A DNA stretch of 64,000 bases, taken from the NCBI RefSeq assembly GCF_000002875.2, contig NC_009399.2, positions 484,884 to 548,883 on the forward strand, in the 5' to 3' direction. This document shows, piece after piece, positions 1 to 9,769 of the stretch; position 1 is the first letter of the stretch, and every line of letters starts with the position of its first letter. This stretch comes from Leishmania infantum JPCM5. Lineage: Eukaryota; Euglenozoa; Kinetoplastea; Trypanosomatida; Trypanosomatidae. Both the position numbers and the translations under genes were made by a program. The notes beneath the pieces were generated by a model that saw only the letters and a program-made list of their open reading frames with translations, ran no database searches and was not told where the DNA came from.

Positions 1-661
1 TTTAGGGGTTGTGGTGGCGGTGGTGGGGTCACACAGCGCGGCACTCTGCAGCCCGTGCGCCCGCGTTTCTTCGCCGCAGTGCCATGTCGAGGTGCCCTTA
101 TCGCTTGCACAGGTCAGGTGTTCGTCATCGGTCCACTCGTGTAGAATGGCCCCAACCTAGCCGGGTCGTCATCTTCGTGTCCCACGTCGGGCTGTGCGAG
201 TTGGCGTCTCCTTCCAATAGCATAACGAGCGGGTGCGAAGTCGCTTCGTGCCCGGTATGGGGAGTCTCCCGTGGCCCCAAGATTTACTCCTCTGGTGTGT
301 AGCTGGACGTGCAGCGCCTCCTTCCGGTAGGATCATCGCACCAAAGCCGGAGCGTCACGGCTGCAACCTTGTCTGTGGGAGCGGGGGGAGGGGAGGGGAA
401 GACCGACACACCTGCGCGCATGTCCTGCTGCGTGAGCACGGAGCCGCAGCAACCATCCTTATCGTAGCTTGCGCAACACCCCGCATGCTGAAGGCCAGGG
501 ACACCGAATGTCATGACCGGCTTGCGGTGGGTGGTGCAACGCATCGCTCGGGTTGAAGGCAGACCTGCAGCGCGGGTTCGTGACGGAAGCGGGCCAACCA
601 ACACCGTGTGGTGTCGTGCAGCCCACTCGAATTCCAGTGCAGATAGCACAGGCTGGGCCCA

Positions 662-682
662 CGGATTGCGCTCCACATCACC
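662..682 (-). other. 2A-like ribosome-skipping motif remnant
   Basis: The minus strand reads L-L-R-C-G-D-V-E-R-N-P followed by W instead of the G-P needed for skipping; 662-682 covers the GDVERNP core. The leading leucines and the D-V-E-x-N-P core match 2A sequences found at the N terminus of trypanosomatid L1Tc/ingi proteins and other LINE proteins. Replacement of the terminal glycine should abolish skipping. The motif is used here only as a marker of retroposon ancestry. Confidence 0.6.
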
Positions 683-716
683 GCAACGAAGCAGAAAACA
701 GAATAAAGAGGTGGAT

Positions 717-866
717 GCGTACATGTGCTGCATCATCGACAATATTCGTAGCGAGGTGGTACGAGCGTCATCATGACCGCAGGTCTCTTCGGCACAGCGC
801 CGGCACAGACCTGTCCTGCCGACACCAAGAGTCCTCAACCGTAGCCAAGGACAGGCGACCGGCTAC
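717..866 (-). repeat. 150-base direct repeat, copy 1 (retroposon 5' end)
   Basis: Identical base for base to 15512-15661, in the same orientation and at a constant offset of 14795. Similarity stops abruptly on both sides. On the minus strand it begins GTAGCC, which would fit the 5' terminus of an inserted element. It probably corresponds to the conserved 5' signature shared by Leishmania DIRE and SIDER elements, although I could not compare it with a consensus. Confidence 0.9.
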
Positions 867-1435
867 TTCGCGTTCCCATAAAGCGGGGTGGGCACGGGGC
901 CTCGGATGCCAGGGCGAAGTCGCCATGCATCATCGGAGCGCGTCGAAGCGAAACCAACGCAGAAGCAGAGCACCCCGTCATAATAAATCAACACACACAC
1001 ACACACACACACAACAGGTAAGAGGGAGCACGAGCGAGTCAACGGCGGAGGGGGGAGATCAACAGCAGTGCGCGGGGCACACACACGCACGCACACACGC
1101 ACAAGCAAAGAGAGAGAGAGAGAGGGGGGGGAGGGTGGGAGGGAGAGGAAGAAGATAAGCCACACGAGGTGCTCGAGGTGGCGGAAAAGGATGATGGAGG
1201 AAAGCAGCGGGGCACAAGGTGGCCCACATTAAACCAAAAAAAAAAAGAAAAAGGCGCGCAAAGCACAATATGCGGTGCAGGAACAGAAGACAACGAAACG
1301 ACAGACTTGTCCTTGATGATGCCGCGGACCGCTCGCATGCACTCGAGTCGGACCGCGTGCCAGCACGCGTGTGCGAGCATCCTCACCCCCACCGATCAGC
1401 ATCCAAAATTCCGTTCAGATGCGTTGCTTCGTACA
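867..1435 (-). other. 3' flank of the last NT1 gene
   Basis: Non-coding. It holds a (CA)n tract at about 991-1013, a second CA-rich tract at about 1078-1102, a (GA)n plus poly-G run at about 1107-1133, and an A-rich run near 1235-1250. It is the expected 3' UTR of the gene ending at 1436 and is unrelated in sequence to the flanks that follow the other three NT1 copies. Confidence 0.6.
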
Positions 1436-2911
1436 TCAGTGGCGCTCGCGGATGGTCTGCGTCATGATGCTGAGCACGGTGCCGATCGTGCCACCGACGA
1501 GGATGGAGATGCCCATCAGAGTACCGGCAACGAAGCGCTTGCCGTCGTTGTCGATGCCCTTCGACTGCGGGCCAAGCACCAGCGCCATCGAGCCCACGTA
1601 GCCGTTCGAGAAGCCGAAGATGACCTCCATCACGTAGCCGTACGCCTCGCCCGGGATGTAGTGGTACGAGTGCAGCAGCAGCAGCGGCACAAAGATGACG
1701 CGCGCAAAGGACGCCGCTACGATGATCCAGCGCTGCTTGTACGACCGCGGCCACATGAGCTTCAGCGACGGCGAGAAGCGGCCCAGCACATCGAACACGT
1801 TGAAGATGAACACGGCGATCGTCGAGAACCACTTCGAGTCCGGAAACATGCCGACAGCGATGCCGGGGAAGAGGAACAGCGTGATGAGAAAATTAAAGGC
1901 ACAGGCGACGAACATCCACTTGACACGGCGCAGCGTGCTGAAGATGGCGGTGGCCACGAGGATCTCGTTACTCGTCGGGCCCTCCACCTCGTGCGGCCAT
2001 GAGCTCTCTTCCACCGCATCCGGGCCCTCCGACTTGGCGGCGGCCGTCTGCACCTCACCCAGGGCCGGCACCTCCTTGCCCGAAGAAGAGTTGCGACCCT
2101 CCTTGTCATGAGTCGGGTGCTCGTCGGTGTGGCAGAGCGCCTCCGCCGATAGCTTGCCGGCGTCCACCTTGCTCTTCACAGCACCGAGGTCACCGAAGTA
2201 GTTCTGGGCGAAGCTGTTGAAGCGGAGCAGGATCAGCGCAACGAAGGTCATGCCCTGGATACCCACGTCCAGGCCGTAGTAGATCTTCGACTGCTTCTTC
2301 ACGCCCTCGTAGGAGTCGGGCAGCGCAGCCTTCACGATGATCTGCAGCAGCGATGTCAGCACACCAGACATGCCGACGCCACCCATCATGGTGGACGTGA
2401 AGCTCGAGGGGAAGGCACCGAACATGCCGTACGCCGTGGACTCGAAGATGCTCTTGCCGAAGCCGCCAATGAAGCCGGTGCAGCAGATCGTCGCCACGGC
2501 ACCGGCCTCGCTCGTGCCGCGCGCAGGCACCACCATAAGCACGATGATCTCGACGATCAGGATGACCAGGCCGCCAAGCAGACGCACCTTCATCGGGATG
2601 CGGCGGAACCAGCTGAGCAGCGTCAGCGGCTCCATGATCAGGCTCGTCACGATACCGATGAGGTTGTAGTAGGTCATGACGTTGTTCCAGAAGTTTGTGT
2701 ACAGCGGAACCGCTTCCGGGGCCTGCATGGCGTAGCGGTAGTACGTCATAATGTATGCAGGCGCGGAGAAGACGGCATTGACGGACATCATCATGGACAC
2801 GCCGCACATGAACGCGACGACGTACACGTAGAACTCGCTTGCAGTCATTTCATACCACTTGCGACTCTCGCCCTGCTCCTGGGGCTCGCGATGATCGGGT
2901 GCGGTGTCCAT
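1436..2911 (-). CDS. NT1: Nucleoside transporter 1, array copy A (last transcribed)
   Basis: A proton-coupled plasma-membrane permease of the equilibrative nucleoside transporter family. Leishmania NT1 imports adenosine and pyrimidine nucleosides, essential for a purine auxotroph. The protein has 491 residues with about eleven membrane segments (roughly 26-47, 72-94, 109-129, 139-157, 171-195, 211-230, 331-350, 360-378, 394-413, 421-445, 459-482) and a hydrophilic loop at 231-315. Positions known from LdNT1.1 mutagenesis fall exactly: F48, W75, K153, G183, C337, plus the family Asp/Arg pair D374 and R378 in segment 8. This copy has Ser43. It alone ends E-R-H instead of A-T-Y, because the repeat ends at codon 489 and unique sequence supplies the last codons and the stop (TGA rather than TAA). 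A strong splice acceptor lies upstream at 2970-2971. Confidence 0.97.
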   Translation of the reverse strand: MDTAPDHREPQEQGESRKWYEMTASEFYVYVVAFMCGVSMMMSVNAVFSAPAYIMTYYRYAMQAPEAVPLYTNFWNNVMTYYNLIGIVTSLIMEPLTLLSWFRRIPMKVRLLGGLVILIVEIIVLMVVPARGTSEAGAVATICCTGFIGGFGKSIFESTAYGMFGAFPSSFTSTMMGGVGMSGVLTSLLQIIVKAALPDSYEGVKKQSKIYYGLDVGIQGMTFVALILLRFNSFAQNYFGDLGAVKSKVDAGKLSAEALCHTDEHPTHDKEGRNSSSGKEVPALGEVQTAAAKSEGPDAVEESSWPHEVEGPTSNEILVATAIFSTLRRVKWMFVACAFNFLITLFLFPGIAVGMFPDSKWFSTIAVFIFNVFDVLGRFSPSLKLMWPRSYKQRWIIVAASFARVIFVPLLLLHSYHYIPGEAYGYVMEVIFGFSNGYVGSMALVLGPQSKGIDNDGKRFVAGTLMGISILVGGTIGTVLSIMTQTIRERH

Positions 2912-2969
2912 CTGGGCGGAATGGTGCGCGACGTTGGATGCGGCCGCTGTGATGGGGCTCGTTGCGGAC

Positions 2970-2971
2970 CT
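2970..2971 (-). promoter_or_regulatory. Candidate trans-splice acceptor AG for NT1 copy A
   Basis: On the minus strand a T/C-rich run (tttgtttcctctttcac) ends in AG, 58 bases upstream of the ATG. The same site recurs before copies B and C but not before copy D. Confidence 0.6.
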
Positions 2972-3165
2972 GTGAAAGAGGAAACAAATAGTGTGCTGAT
3001 GGATGGCGATTCTGCGCGCACGCGAGTCAGCTCCAGCGCGATGGGGAGAGGACGATGCGAAAAGTAAAGCGTTGAAAGGACCATGACAGTTGGCAGAGGC
3101 GCAGTGACAAAACAGCCCCAGAGAAGCGGTGCTGGCTTACCGCAGCGGGCCTCTGCCGCCAGTGC

Positions 3166-3265
3166 NNNNNNNNNNNNNNNNNNNNNNNNNNNNNNNNNNN
3201 NNNNNNNNNNNNNNNNNNNNNNNNNNNNNNNNNNNNNNNNNNNNNNNNNNNNNNNNNNNNNNNNN
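3166..3265. other. Assembly gap (100 N)
   Basis: Exactly 100 Ns, a placeholder of arbitrary size. Alignment to the intact spacer suggests roughly 750 missing bases. Flanking base calls are poor, with single Ns at 3275 and 3350. Confidence 0.99.
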
Positions 3266-3698
3266 CCCCTTTTNTCTCATTTCCCGCACGGGCATCCACC
3301 CATCTTGCTTTCTCTATCTTACCCACACACACATACACACTCTCTCGCTNTAGAGTCCGTGCACATATATATATATATACGAGCGTGTGTGTGTGGTGGT
3401 GGGGCTGGGGAAGTGTATGCGCTGGAAGCCGTTAACATGGCACAGTTACATGCAAGTGTGCAGGTAAGCATGCCATGGCTGGGGGAGAGGGGGGGAGGGG
3501 AGGGGGATGTTAAAAAAGAAAATGAAAGCATCAACACAGATGGCATTAGAAGAGTTCAACGAAGTGTCGATACGCGCGCGTGTAAGTGCGGCAGCGGCGG
3601 GAGGGGCTACGAGAAGGGTGGGTTCATCGAGAGAGAGGGAGGGAGAGGGGGACGGATGGTGCTGTGTGTTGTGCTCGGAAGATTTGCAATCACCTGTA

Positions 3699-3735
<37 letters not shown>

Positions 3736-4508
3736 ACACACGGAGAGACGCACAGGAAAGCAGAAAACAGAGAGGATACACGAAAAAGGAAAGGCATACA
3801 GAGAGCGTTGCACCGACATCGTTGAGAACATCAGCACAAGGCGAAAAGCGAAGGTGCCCGCGCCGCTCTTCTGGGGCCTTGCCTTTAGCCAGCCTTTGTT
3901 GATCGACGGTCTTCTCGGAACAGAAACGGGGTGGTGGTGGTGGTGGTGGTGGTGGGAGAGCGCGCGCGTGCGCGTGTTCGCCGTGGGTGCGAGACTTTGA
4001 TTTCTTTCTGTCCCCACCCCGTCGCTGTCCTTGCATGACACGGTACATTTCCAGGACGGAAGCCACACAAAACTGAACATGGCAGTAACAGCTCAATGCC
4101 CCTACATACATGCACAATATCCGTTTACACCTATCTACTTTTCCATATATATATATGTATATATATATATATCGGTGTTAGAGGAGGAGGGCCTTTGGCG
4201 GTGTCAACGGAGATGTGCGAGCGCGACGGCGCTCCAGTCAGGGCAGGCCAAAAAGAATAGAAAAGCGAACGCTTCTTAGGGACAAGAACAAAACTTAGCG
4301 AGAAACGATTGTGTCGACGGTACATGCCTCTCTCTCTGTGTGCGTGCGTGTGTGTGTGGGGGGGGAGGGGATGGAGCAGCCGTCGCCGCCAACGCGCACT
4401 CACATTTGCGAACATCGCCAGCTACACGCATATGCACGCTGATGTCAACTCAAGTCTGCATTGCCCCCGCTGGTCGTCCGCCCCCTCTTTACGTGCTGCC
4501 TGCTACCT

Positions 4509-5984
4509 TTAGTAAGTCGCGCGGATGGTCTGCGTCATGATGCTGAGCACGGTGCCGATCGTGCCACCGACGAGGATGGAGATGCCCATCAGAGTACCGG
4601 CAACGAAGCGCTTGCCGTCGTTGTCGATGCCCTTCGACTGCGGGCCAAGCACCAGCGCCATCGAGCCCACGTAGCCGTTCGAGAAGCCGAAGATGACCTC
4701 CATCACGTAGCCGTACGCCTCGCCCGGGATGTAGTGGTACGAGTGCAGCAGCAGCAGCGGCACAAAGATGACGCGCGCAAAGGACGCCGCTACGATGATC
4801 CAGCGCTGCTTGTACGACCGCGGCCACATGAGCTTCAGCGACGGCGAGAAGCGGCCCAGCACATCGAACACGTTGAAGATGAACACGGCGATCGTCGAGA
4901 ACCACTTCGAGTCCGGAAACATGCCGACAGCGATGCCGGGGAAGAGGAACAGCGTGATGAGAAAATTAAAGGCACAGGCGACGAACATCCACTTGACACG
5001 GCGCAGCGTGCTGAAGATGGCGGTGGCCACGAGGATCTCGTTACTCGTCGGGCCCTCCACCTCGTGCGGCCATGAGCTCTCTTCCACCGCATCCGGGCCC
5101 TCCGACTTGGCGGCGGCCGTCTGCACCTCACCCAGGGCCGGCACCTCCTTGCCCGAAGAAGAGTTGCGACCCTCCTTGTCATGAGTCGGGTGCTCGTCGG
5201 TGTGGCAGAGCGCCTCCGCCGATAGCTTGCCGGCGTCCACCTTGCTCTTCACAGCACCGAGGTCACCGAAGTAGTTCTGGGCGAAGCTGTTGAAGCGGAG
5301 CAGGATCAGCGCAACGAAGGTCATGCCCTGGATACCCACGTCCAGGCCGTAGTAGATCTTCGACTGCTTCTTCACGCCCTCGTAGGAGTCGGGCAGCGCA
5401 GCCTTCACGATGATCTGCAGCAGCGATGTCAGCACACCAGACATGCCGACGCCACCCATCATGGTGGACGTGAAGCTCGAGGGGAAGGCACCGAACATGC
5501 CGTACGCCGTGGACTCGAAGATGCTCTTGCCGAAGCCGCCAATGAAGCCGGTGCAGCAGATCGTCGCCACGGCACCGGCCTCGCTCGTGCCGCGCGCAGG
5601 CACCACCATAAGCACGATGATCTCGACGATCAGGATGACCAGGCCGCCAAGCAGACGCACCTTCATCGGGATGCGGCGGAACCAGCTGAGCAGCGTCAGC
5701 GGCTCCATGATCAGGCTCGTCACGATACCGATGAGGTTGTAGTAGGTCATGACGTTGTTCCAGAAGTTTGTGTACAGCGGAACCGCTTCCGGGGCCTGCA
5801 TGGCGTAGCGGTAGTACGTCATAATGTATGCAGGCGCGGAGAAGACGGCATTGACGGGCATCATCATGGACACGCCGCACATGAACGCGACGACGTACAC
5901 GTAGAACTCGCTTGCAGTCATTTCATACCACTTGCGACTCTCGCCCTGCTCCTGGGGCTCGCGATGATCGGGTGCGGTGTCCAT
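4509..5984 (-). CDS. NT1: Nucleoside transporter 1, array copy B
   Basis: Full-length 491-residue NT1 with the same membrane topology and diagnostic residues (F48, W75, K153, G183, C337, D374, R378) as the other copies. It carries Pro43 in the first membrane segment where copies A and C have Ser43 (codon at 5856-5858), five residues before the gate residue F48. It ends A-T-Y-TAA like copies C and D. The ATG sits 58 bases from a polypyrimidine-AG acceptor at 6043-6044. It is complete and intact in the assembly; whether it is a separate gene or an assembly duplicate depends on read depth. Confidence 0.95.
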   Translation of the reverse strand: MDTAPDHREPQEQGESRKWYEMTASEFYVYVVAFMCGVSMMMPVNAVFSAPAYIMTYYRYAMQAPEAVPLYTNFWNNVMTYYNLIGIVTSLIMEPLTLLSWFRRIPMKVRLLGGLVILIVEIIVLMVVPARGTSEAGAVATICCTGFIGGFGKSIFESTAYGMFGAFPSSFTSTMMGGVGMSGVLTSLLQIIVKAALPDSYEGVKKQSKIYYGLDVGIQGMTFVALILLRFNSFAQNYFGDLGAVKSKVDAGKLSAEALCHTDEHPTHDKEGRNSSSGKEVPALGEVQTAAAKSEGPDAVEESSWPHEVEGPTSNEILVATAIFSTLRRVKWMFVACAFNFLITLFLFPGIAVGMFPDSKWFSTIAVFIFNVFDVLGRFSPSLKLMWPRSYKQRWIIVAASFARVIFVPLLLLHSYHYIPGEAYGYVMEVIFGFSNGYVGSMALVLGPQSKGIDNDGKRFVAGTLMGISILVGGTIGTVLSIMTQTIRATY

Positions 5985-7421
5985 CTGGGCGGAATGGTGC
6001 GCGACGTTGGATGCGGCCGCTGTGATGGGGCTCGTTGCGGACCTGTGAAAGAGGAAACAAATAGTGTGCTGATGGATGGCGATTCTGCGCGCACGCGAGT
6101 CAGCTCCAGCGCGATGGGGAGAGGACGATGCGAAAAGTAAAGCGTTGAAAGGACCATGACAGTTGGCAGAGGCGCAGTGACAAAACAGCCCCAGAGAAGC
6201 GGTGCTGGCTTACCGCAGCGGGCCTCTGCCGCCAGTGCGGCACACGGCCCGAACGCTGCCACGCGTGCAGTCCCCCCTCCGTTTTCCCCCTTCAGATCGG
6301 GCGGAGCACCTGAGCAACGAGCACCGACGTGAGCGCGCGCGTGTGTGCGAGGGTGAGAGTGCGCCAAGCCTTTTCCGCCATTCCAGTTTCGGTTTGTGGT
6401 TATCGGCTGTCTCTCTCTCTCTCTCTCTGTGCGCGCCTGCAGATGTGCGAGTTGGTGCACGAGCGACGAACACACATCACGACACGGTGCTGGAAAGGCA
6501 CGTGCAAGTGTGTGTGTGTGTGTGCCTCTAGGTGTTCGTGCGTCTGATGGAGTGTGACCGTTGACGTGGAGCGCAAAACAACGAAAAGGAAAAGAGTTTT
6601 TAGGATGGTGATGATGATCACTCCGACATTTACGCGGGCATACCCACCCACCCACACCCAAAACACGCACATTCACACGAGAGGGGTGAGGTGGTGGTGG
6701 TGGGGGGGGAGGGGGGGGGGCGCGTTGCGCCGACTGCAGAACACGAGAAGTGGGGGAGGGGGAGGACACCAAAGAGGCAACGCACAAACACACAGGCACT
6801 GTGCTTTCTTCTGAGGGAGGAGCTCAGCACGCGAAGGACGACACCGAGCACGCACACCCGCTATGTGCCTGTATGCGCGTGTGCGTGAGAGAGAAAGTAG
6901 GAGAGGGATGGCGGGGGCAGGAAGGGTTGGTGGTGGTGGTGTCTGTCCGGGCCACACCGTCACACAGACAGTGGGAGACAGCACACCACCCCTCTCCATC
7001 ACTTTCCCGCACGCGCATCCACCCATCTTGCTTTCTCTATCTTACCCACACACACATACACACTCTCTCGCTCTAGAGTCCGTGCACATATATATATATA
7101 TACGAGCGTGTGTGTGTGGTGGTGGGGCTGGGGAAGTGTATGCGCTGGAAGCCGTTAACATGGCACAGTTACATGCAAGTGTGCAGGTAAGCATGCCATG
7201 GCTGGGGGAGAGGGGGGGAGGGGAGGGGGATGTTAAAAAAGAAAATGAAAGCATCAACACAGATGGCATTAGAAGAGTTCAACGAAGTGTCGATACGCGC
7301 GCGTGTAAGTGCGGCAGCGGCGGGAGGGGCTACGAGAAGGGTGGGTTCATCGAGAGAGAGGGAGGGAGAGGGGGACGGATGGTGCTGTGTGTTGTGCTCG
7401 GAAGATTTGCAATCACCTGTA

Positions 7422-7460
<39 letters not shown>

Positions 7461-8233
7461 ACACACGGAGAGACGCACAGGAAAGCAGAAAACAGAGAGG
7501 ATACACGAAAAAGGAAAGGCATACAGAGAGCGTTGCACCGACATCGTTGAGAACATCAGCACAAGGCGAAAAGCGAAGGTGCCCGCGCCGCTCTTCTGGG
7601 GCCTTGCCTTTAGCCAGCCTTTGTTGATCGACGGTCTTCTCGGAACAGAAACGGGGTGGTGGTGGTGGTGGTGGTGGTGGGAGAGCGCGCGCGTGCGCGT
7701 GTTCGCCGTGGGTGCGAGACTTTGATTTCTTTCTGTCCCCACCCCGTCGCTGTCCTTGCATGACACGGTACATTTCCAGGACGGAAGCCACACAAAACTG
7801 AACATGGCAGTAACAGCTCAATGCCCCTACATACATGCACAATATCCGTTTACACCTATCTACTTTTCCATATATATATATGTATATATATATATATCGG
7901 TGTTAGAGGAGGAGGGCCTTTGGCGGTGTCAACGGAGATGTGCGAGCGCGACGGCGCTCCAGTCAGGGCAGGCCAAAAAGAATAGAAAAGCGAACGCTTC
8001 TTAGGGACAAGAACAAAACTTAGCGAGAAACGATTGTGTCGACGGTACATGCCTCTCTCTCTGTGTGCGTGCGTGTGTGTGTGGGGGGGGAGGGGATGGA
8101 GCAGCCGTCGCCGCCAACGCGCACTCACATTTGCGAACATCGCCAGCTACACGCATATGCACGCTGATGTCAACTCAAGTCTGCATTGCCCCCGCTGGTC
8201 GTCCGCCCCCTCTTTACGTGCTGCCTGCTACCT
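5985..8233 (-). repeat. Complete NT1 inter-copy spacer (2249 bases)
   Basis: The only uninterrupted spacer. Reading leftward it holds the 3' UTR of copy C and then the 5' UTR of copy B. It contains (CT)n near 6411-6428, (GT)n near 6509-6522, poly-G near 6700-6720, (AT)n near 7088-7102 and 7869-7898, (CA)n near 7422-7468 and (TGG)n near 7656-7680. No convincing gene on either strand; the overlapping frames are low-complexity His/Thr, Cys/Val or Pro runs. Confidence 0.85.
6043..6044 (-). promoter_or_regulatory. Candidate trans-splice acceptor AG for NT1 copy B
   Basis: Same polypyrimidine-AG as upstream of copies A and C, giving a 58-base leader before the ATG at 5984. Confidence 0.6.
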
Positions 8234-9709
8234 TTAGTAAGTCGCGCGGATGGTCTGCGTCATGATGCTGAGCACGGTGCCGATCGTGCCACCGACGAGG
8301 ATGGAGATGCCCATCAGAGTACCGGCAACGAAGCGCTTGCCGTCGTTGTCGATGCCCTTCGACTGCGGGCCAAGCACCAGCGCCATCGAGCCCACGTAGC
8401 CGTTCGAGAAGCCGAAGATGACCTCCATCACGTAGCCGTACGCCTCGCCCGGGATGTAGTGGTACGAGTGCAGCAGCAGCAGCGGCACAAAGATGACGCG
8501 CGCAAAGGACGCCGCTACGATGATCCAGCGCTGCTTGTACGACCGCGGCCACATGAGCTTCAGCGACGGCGAGAAGCGGCCCAGCACATCGAACACGTTG
8601 AAGATGAACACGGCGATCGTCGAGAACCACTTCGAGTCCGGAAACATGCCGACAGCGATGCCGGGGAAGAGGAACAGCGTGATGAGAAAATTAAAGGCAC
8701 AGGCGACGAACATCCACTTGACACGGCGCAGCGTGCTGAAGATGGCGGTGGCCACGAGGATCTCGTTACTCGTCGGGCCCTCCACCTCGTGCGGCCATGA
8801 GCTCTCTTCCACCGCATCCGGGCCCTCCGACTTGGCGGCGGCCGTCTGCACCTCACCCAGGGCCGGCACCTCCTTGCCCGAAGAAGAGTTGCGACCCTCC
8901 TTGTCATGAGTCGGGTGCTCGTCGGTGTGGCAGAGCGCCTCCGCCGATAGCTTGCCGGCGTCCACCTTGCTCTTCACAGCACCGAGGTCACCGAAGTAGT
9001 TCTGGGCGAAGCTGTTGAAGCGGAGCAGGATCAGCGCAACGAAGGTCATGCCCTGGATACCCACGTCCAGGCCGTAGTAGATCTTCGACTGCTTCTTCAC
9101 GCCCTCGTAGGAGTCGGGCAGCGCAGCCTTCACGATGATCTGCAGCAGCGATGTCAGCACACCAGACATGCCGACGCCACCCATCATGGTGGACGTGAAG
9201 CTCGAGGGGAAGGCACCGAACATGCCGTACGCCGTGGACTCGAAGATGCTCTTGCCGAAGCCGCCAATGAAGCCGGTGCAGCAGATCGTCGCCACGGCAC
9301 CGGCCTCGCTCGTGCCGCGCGCAGGCACCACCATAAGCACGATGATCTCGACGATCAGGATGACCAGGCCGCCAAGCAGACGCACCTTCATCGGGATGCG
9401 GCGGAACCAGCTGAGCAGCGTCAGCGGCTCCATGATCAGGCTCGTCACGATACCGATGAGGTTGTAGTAGGTCATGACGTTGTTCCAGAAGTTTGTGTAC
9501 AGCGGAACCGCTTCCGGGGCCTGCATGGCGTAGCGGTAGTACGTCATAATGTATGCAGGCGCGGAGAAGACGGCATTGACGGACATCATCATGGACACGC
9601 CGCACATGAACGCGACGACGTACACGTAGAACTCGCTTGCAGTCATTTCATACCACTTGCGACTCTCGCCCTGCTCCTGGGGCTCGCGATGATCGGGTGC
9701 GGTGTCCAT
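8234..9709 (-). CDS. NT1: Nucleoside transporter 1, array copy C
   Basis: A 491-residue NT1 that is identical to copy A except for the last three residues (A-T-Y instead of E-R-H), including Ser43. All functional positions known for LdNT1.1 are intact (F48, W75, K153, G183, C337, D374, R378). It is preceded by the common acceptor at 9768-9769 and followed by the complete common spacer. As its protein matches copy A, the two mature proteins should differ only at the extreme C terminus. Confidence 0.95.
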   Translation of the reverse strand: MDTAPDHREPQEQGESRKWYEMTASEFYVYVVAFMCGVSMMMSVNAVFSAPAYIMTYYRYAMQAPEAVPLYTNFWNNVMTYYNLIGIVTSLIMEPLTLLSWFRRIPMKVRLLGGLVILIVEIIVLMVVPARGTSEAGAVATICCTGFIGGFGKSIFESTAYGMFGAFPSSFTSTMMGGVGMSGVLTSLLQIIVKAALPDSYEGVKKQSKIYYGLDVGIQGMTFVALILLRFNSFAQNYFGDLGAVKSKVDAGKLSAEALCHTDEHPTHDKEGRNSSSGKEVPALGEVQTAAAKSEGPDAVEESSWPHEVEGPTSNEILVATAIFSTLRRVKWMFVACAFNFLITLFLFPGIAVGMFPDSKWFSTIAVFIFNVFDVLGRFSPSLKLMWPRSYKQRWIIVAASFARVIFVPLLLLHSYHYIPGEAYGYVMEVIFGFSNGYVGSMALVLGPQSKGIDNDGKRFVAGTLMGISILVGGTIGTVLSIMTQTIRATY

Positions 9710-9767
9710 CTGGGCGGAATGGTGCGCGACGTTGGATGCGGCCGCTGTGATGGGGCTCGTTGCGGAC

Positions 9768-9769
9768 CT
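9768..9769 (-). promoter_or_regulatory. Candidate trans-splice acceptor AG for NT1 copy C
   Basis: Third occurrence of the shared polypyrimidine-AG, 58 bases before the ATG at 9709. Confidence 0.6.

Larger units (their letters stand above)
1..866 (-). mobile_element. Degenerate ingi/L1Tc-related retroposon relic (DIRE-like), 5' part, runs off the window
   Basis: Read on the minus strand from 866 downward, this starts with a 150-base segment repeated exactly at 15512-15661. It continues in one open frame (838 to 284) into a 2A-like motif, GDVERNP, at 662-682. About 50 codons later (roughly 516-340) comes a stretch resembling the N-terminal part of an ingi/L1Tc-type AP endonuclease domain: a V-P-G-x-Q-H-A-G core, then a G-C-C-G-S-V-L-T segment, then V-T-L-R-L-W. 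A 2A motif just before an endonuclease domain is the known arrangement in L1Tc and ingi retroposons. No reverse transcriptase is visible before the window ends. The frame has no ATG near the element's 5' end and the terminal Gly-Pro of the 2A motif is lost, so this is a dead relic. The family assignment is inference from these short motifs. Confidence 0.6.
2912..4508 (-). other. NT1 spacer between copies A and B, incomplete
   Basis: Matches the complete spacer at 5985-8233, but about 750 bases (corresponding to roughly 6239-6991) are replaced by a 100-N gap. It contains (CA)n, (AT)n and (TGG)n tracts. No gene is supported here. It should hold the 3' UTR of copy B and the 5' UTR of copy A. Confidence 0.85.

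Noticed and set aside
1..12. Telomere-like ttaggggtt at the window start
   Set aside because: A single occurrence with no tandem repetition.
810..866. HDV-like ribozyme as in L1Tc
   Set aside because: The two helices interlock as in HDV-type folds, but the space between the helix-1 strands is too short for helix P3 and its loop. Kept only as a pseudoknot observation.
4461..5075. 204-codon plus-strand ORF antisense to NT1, present once per copy
   Set aside because: It lies wholly on the opposite strand of a certain gene, is rich in His/Arg/Asp from GC-rich antisense codons, and recurs only because NT1 recurs.
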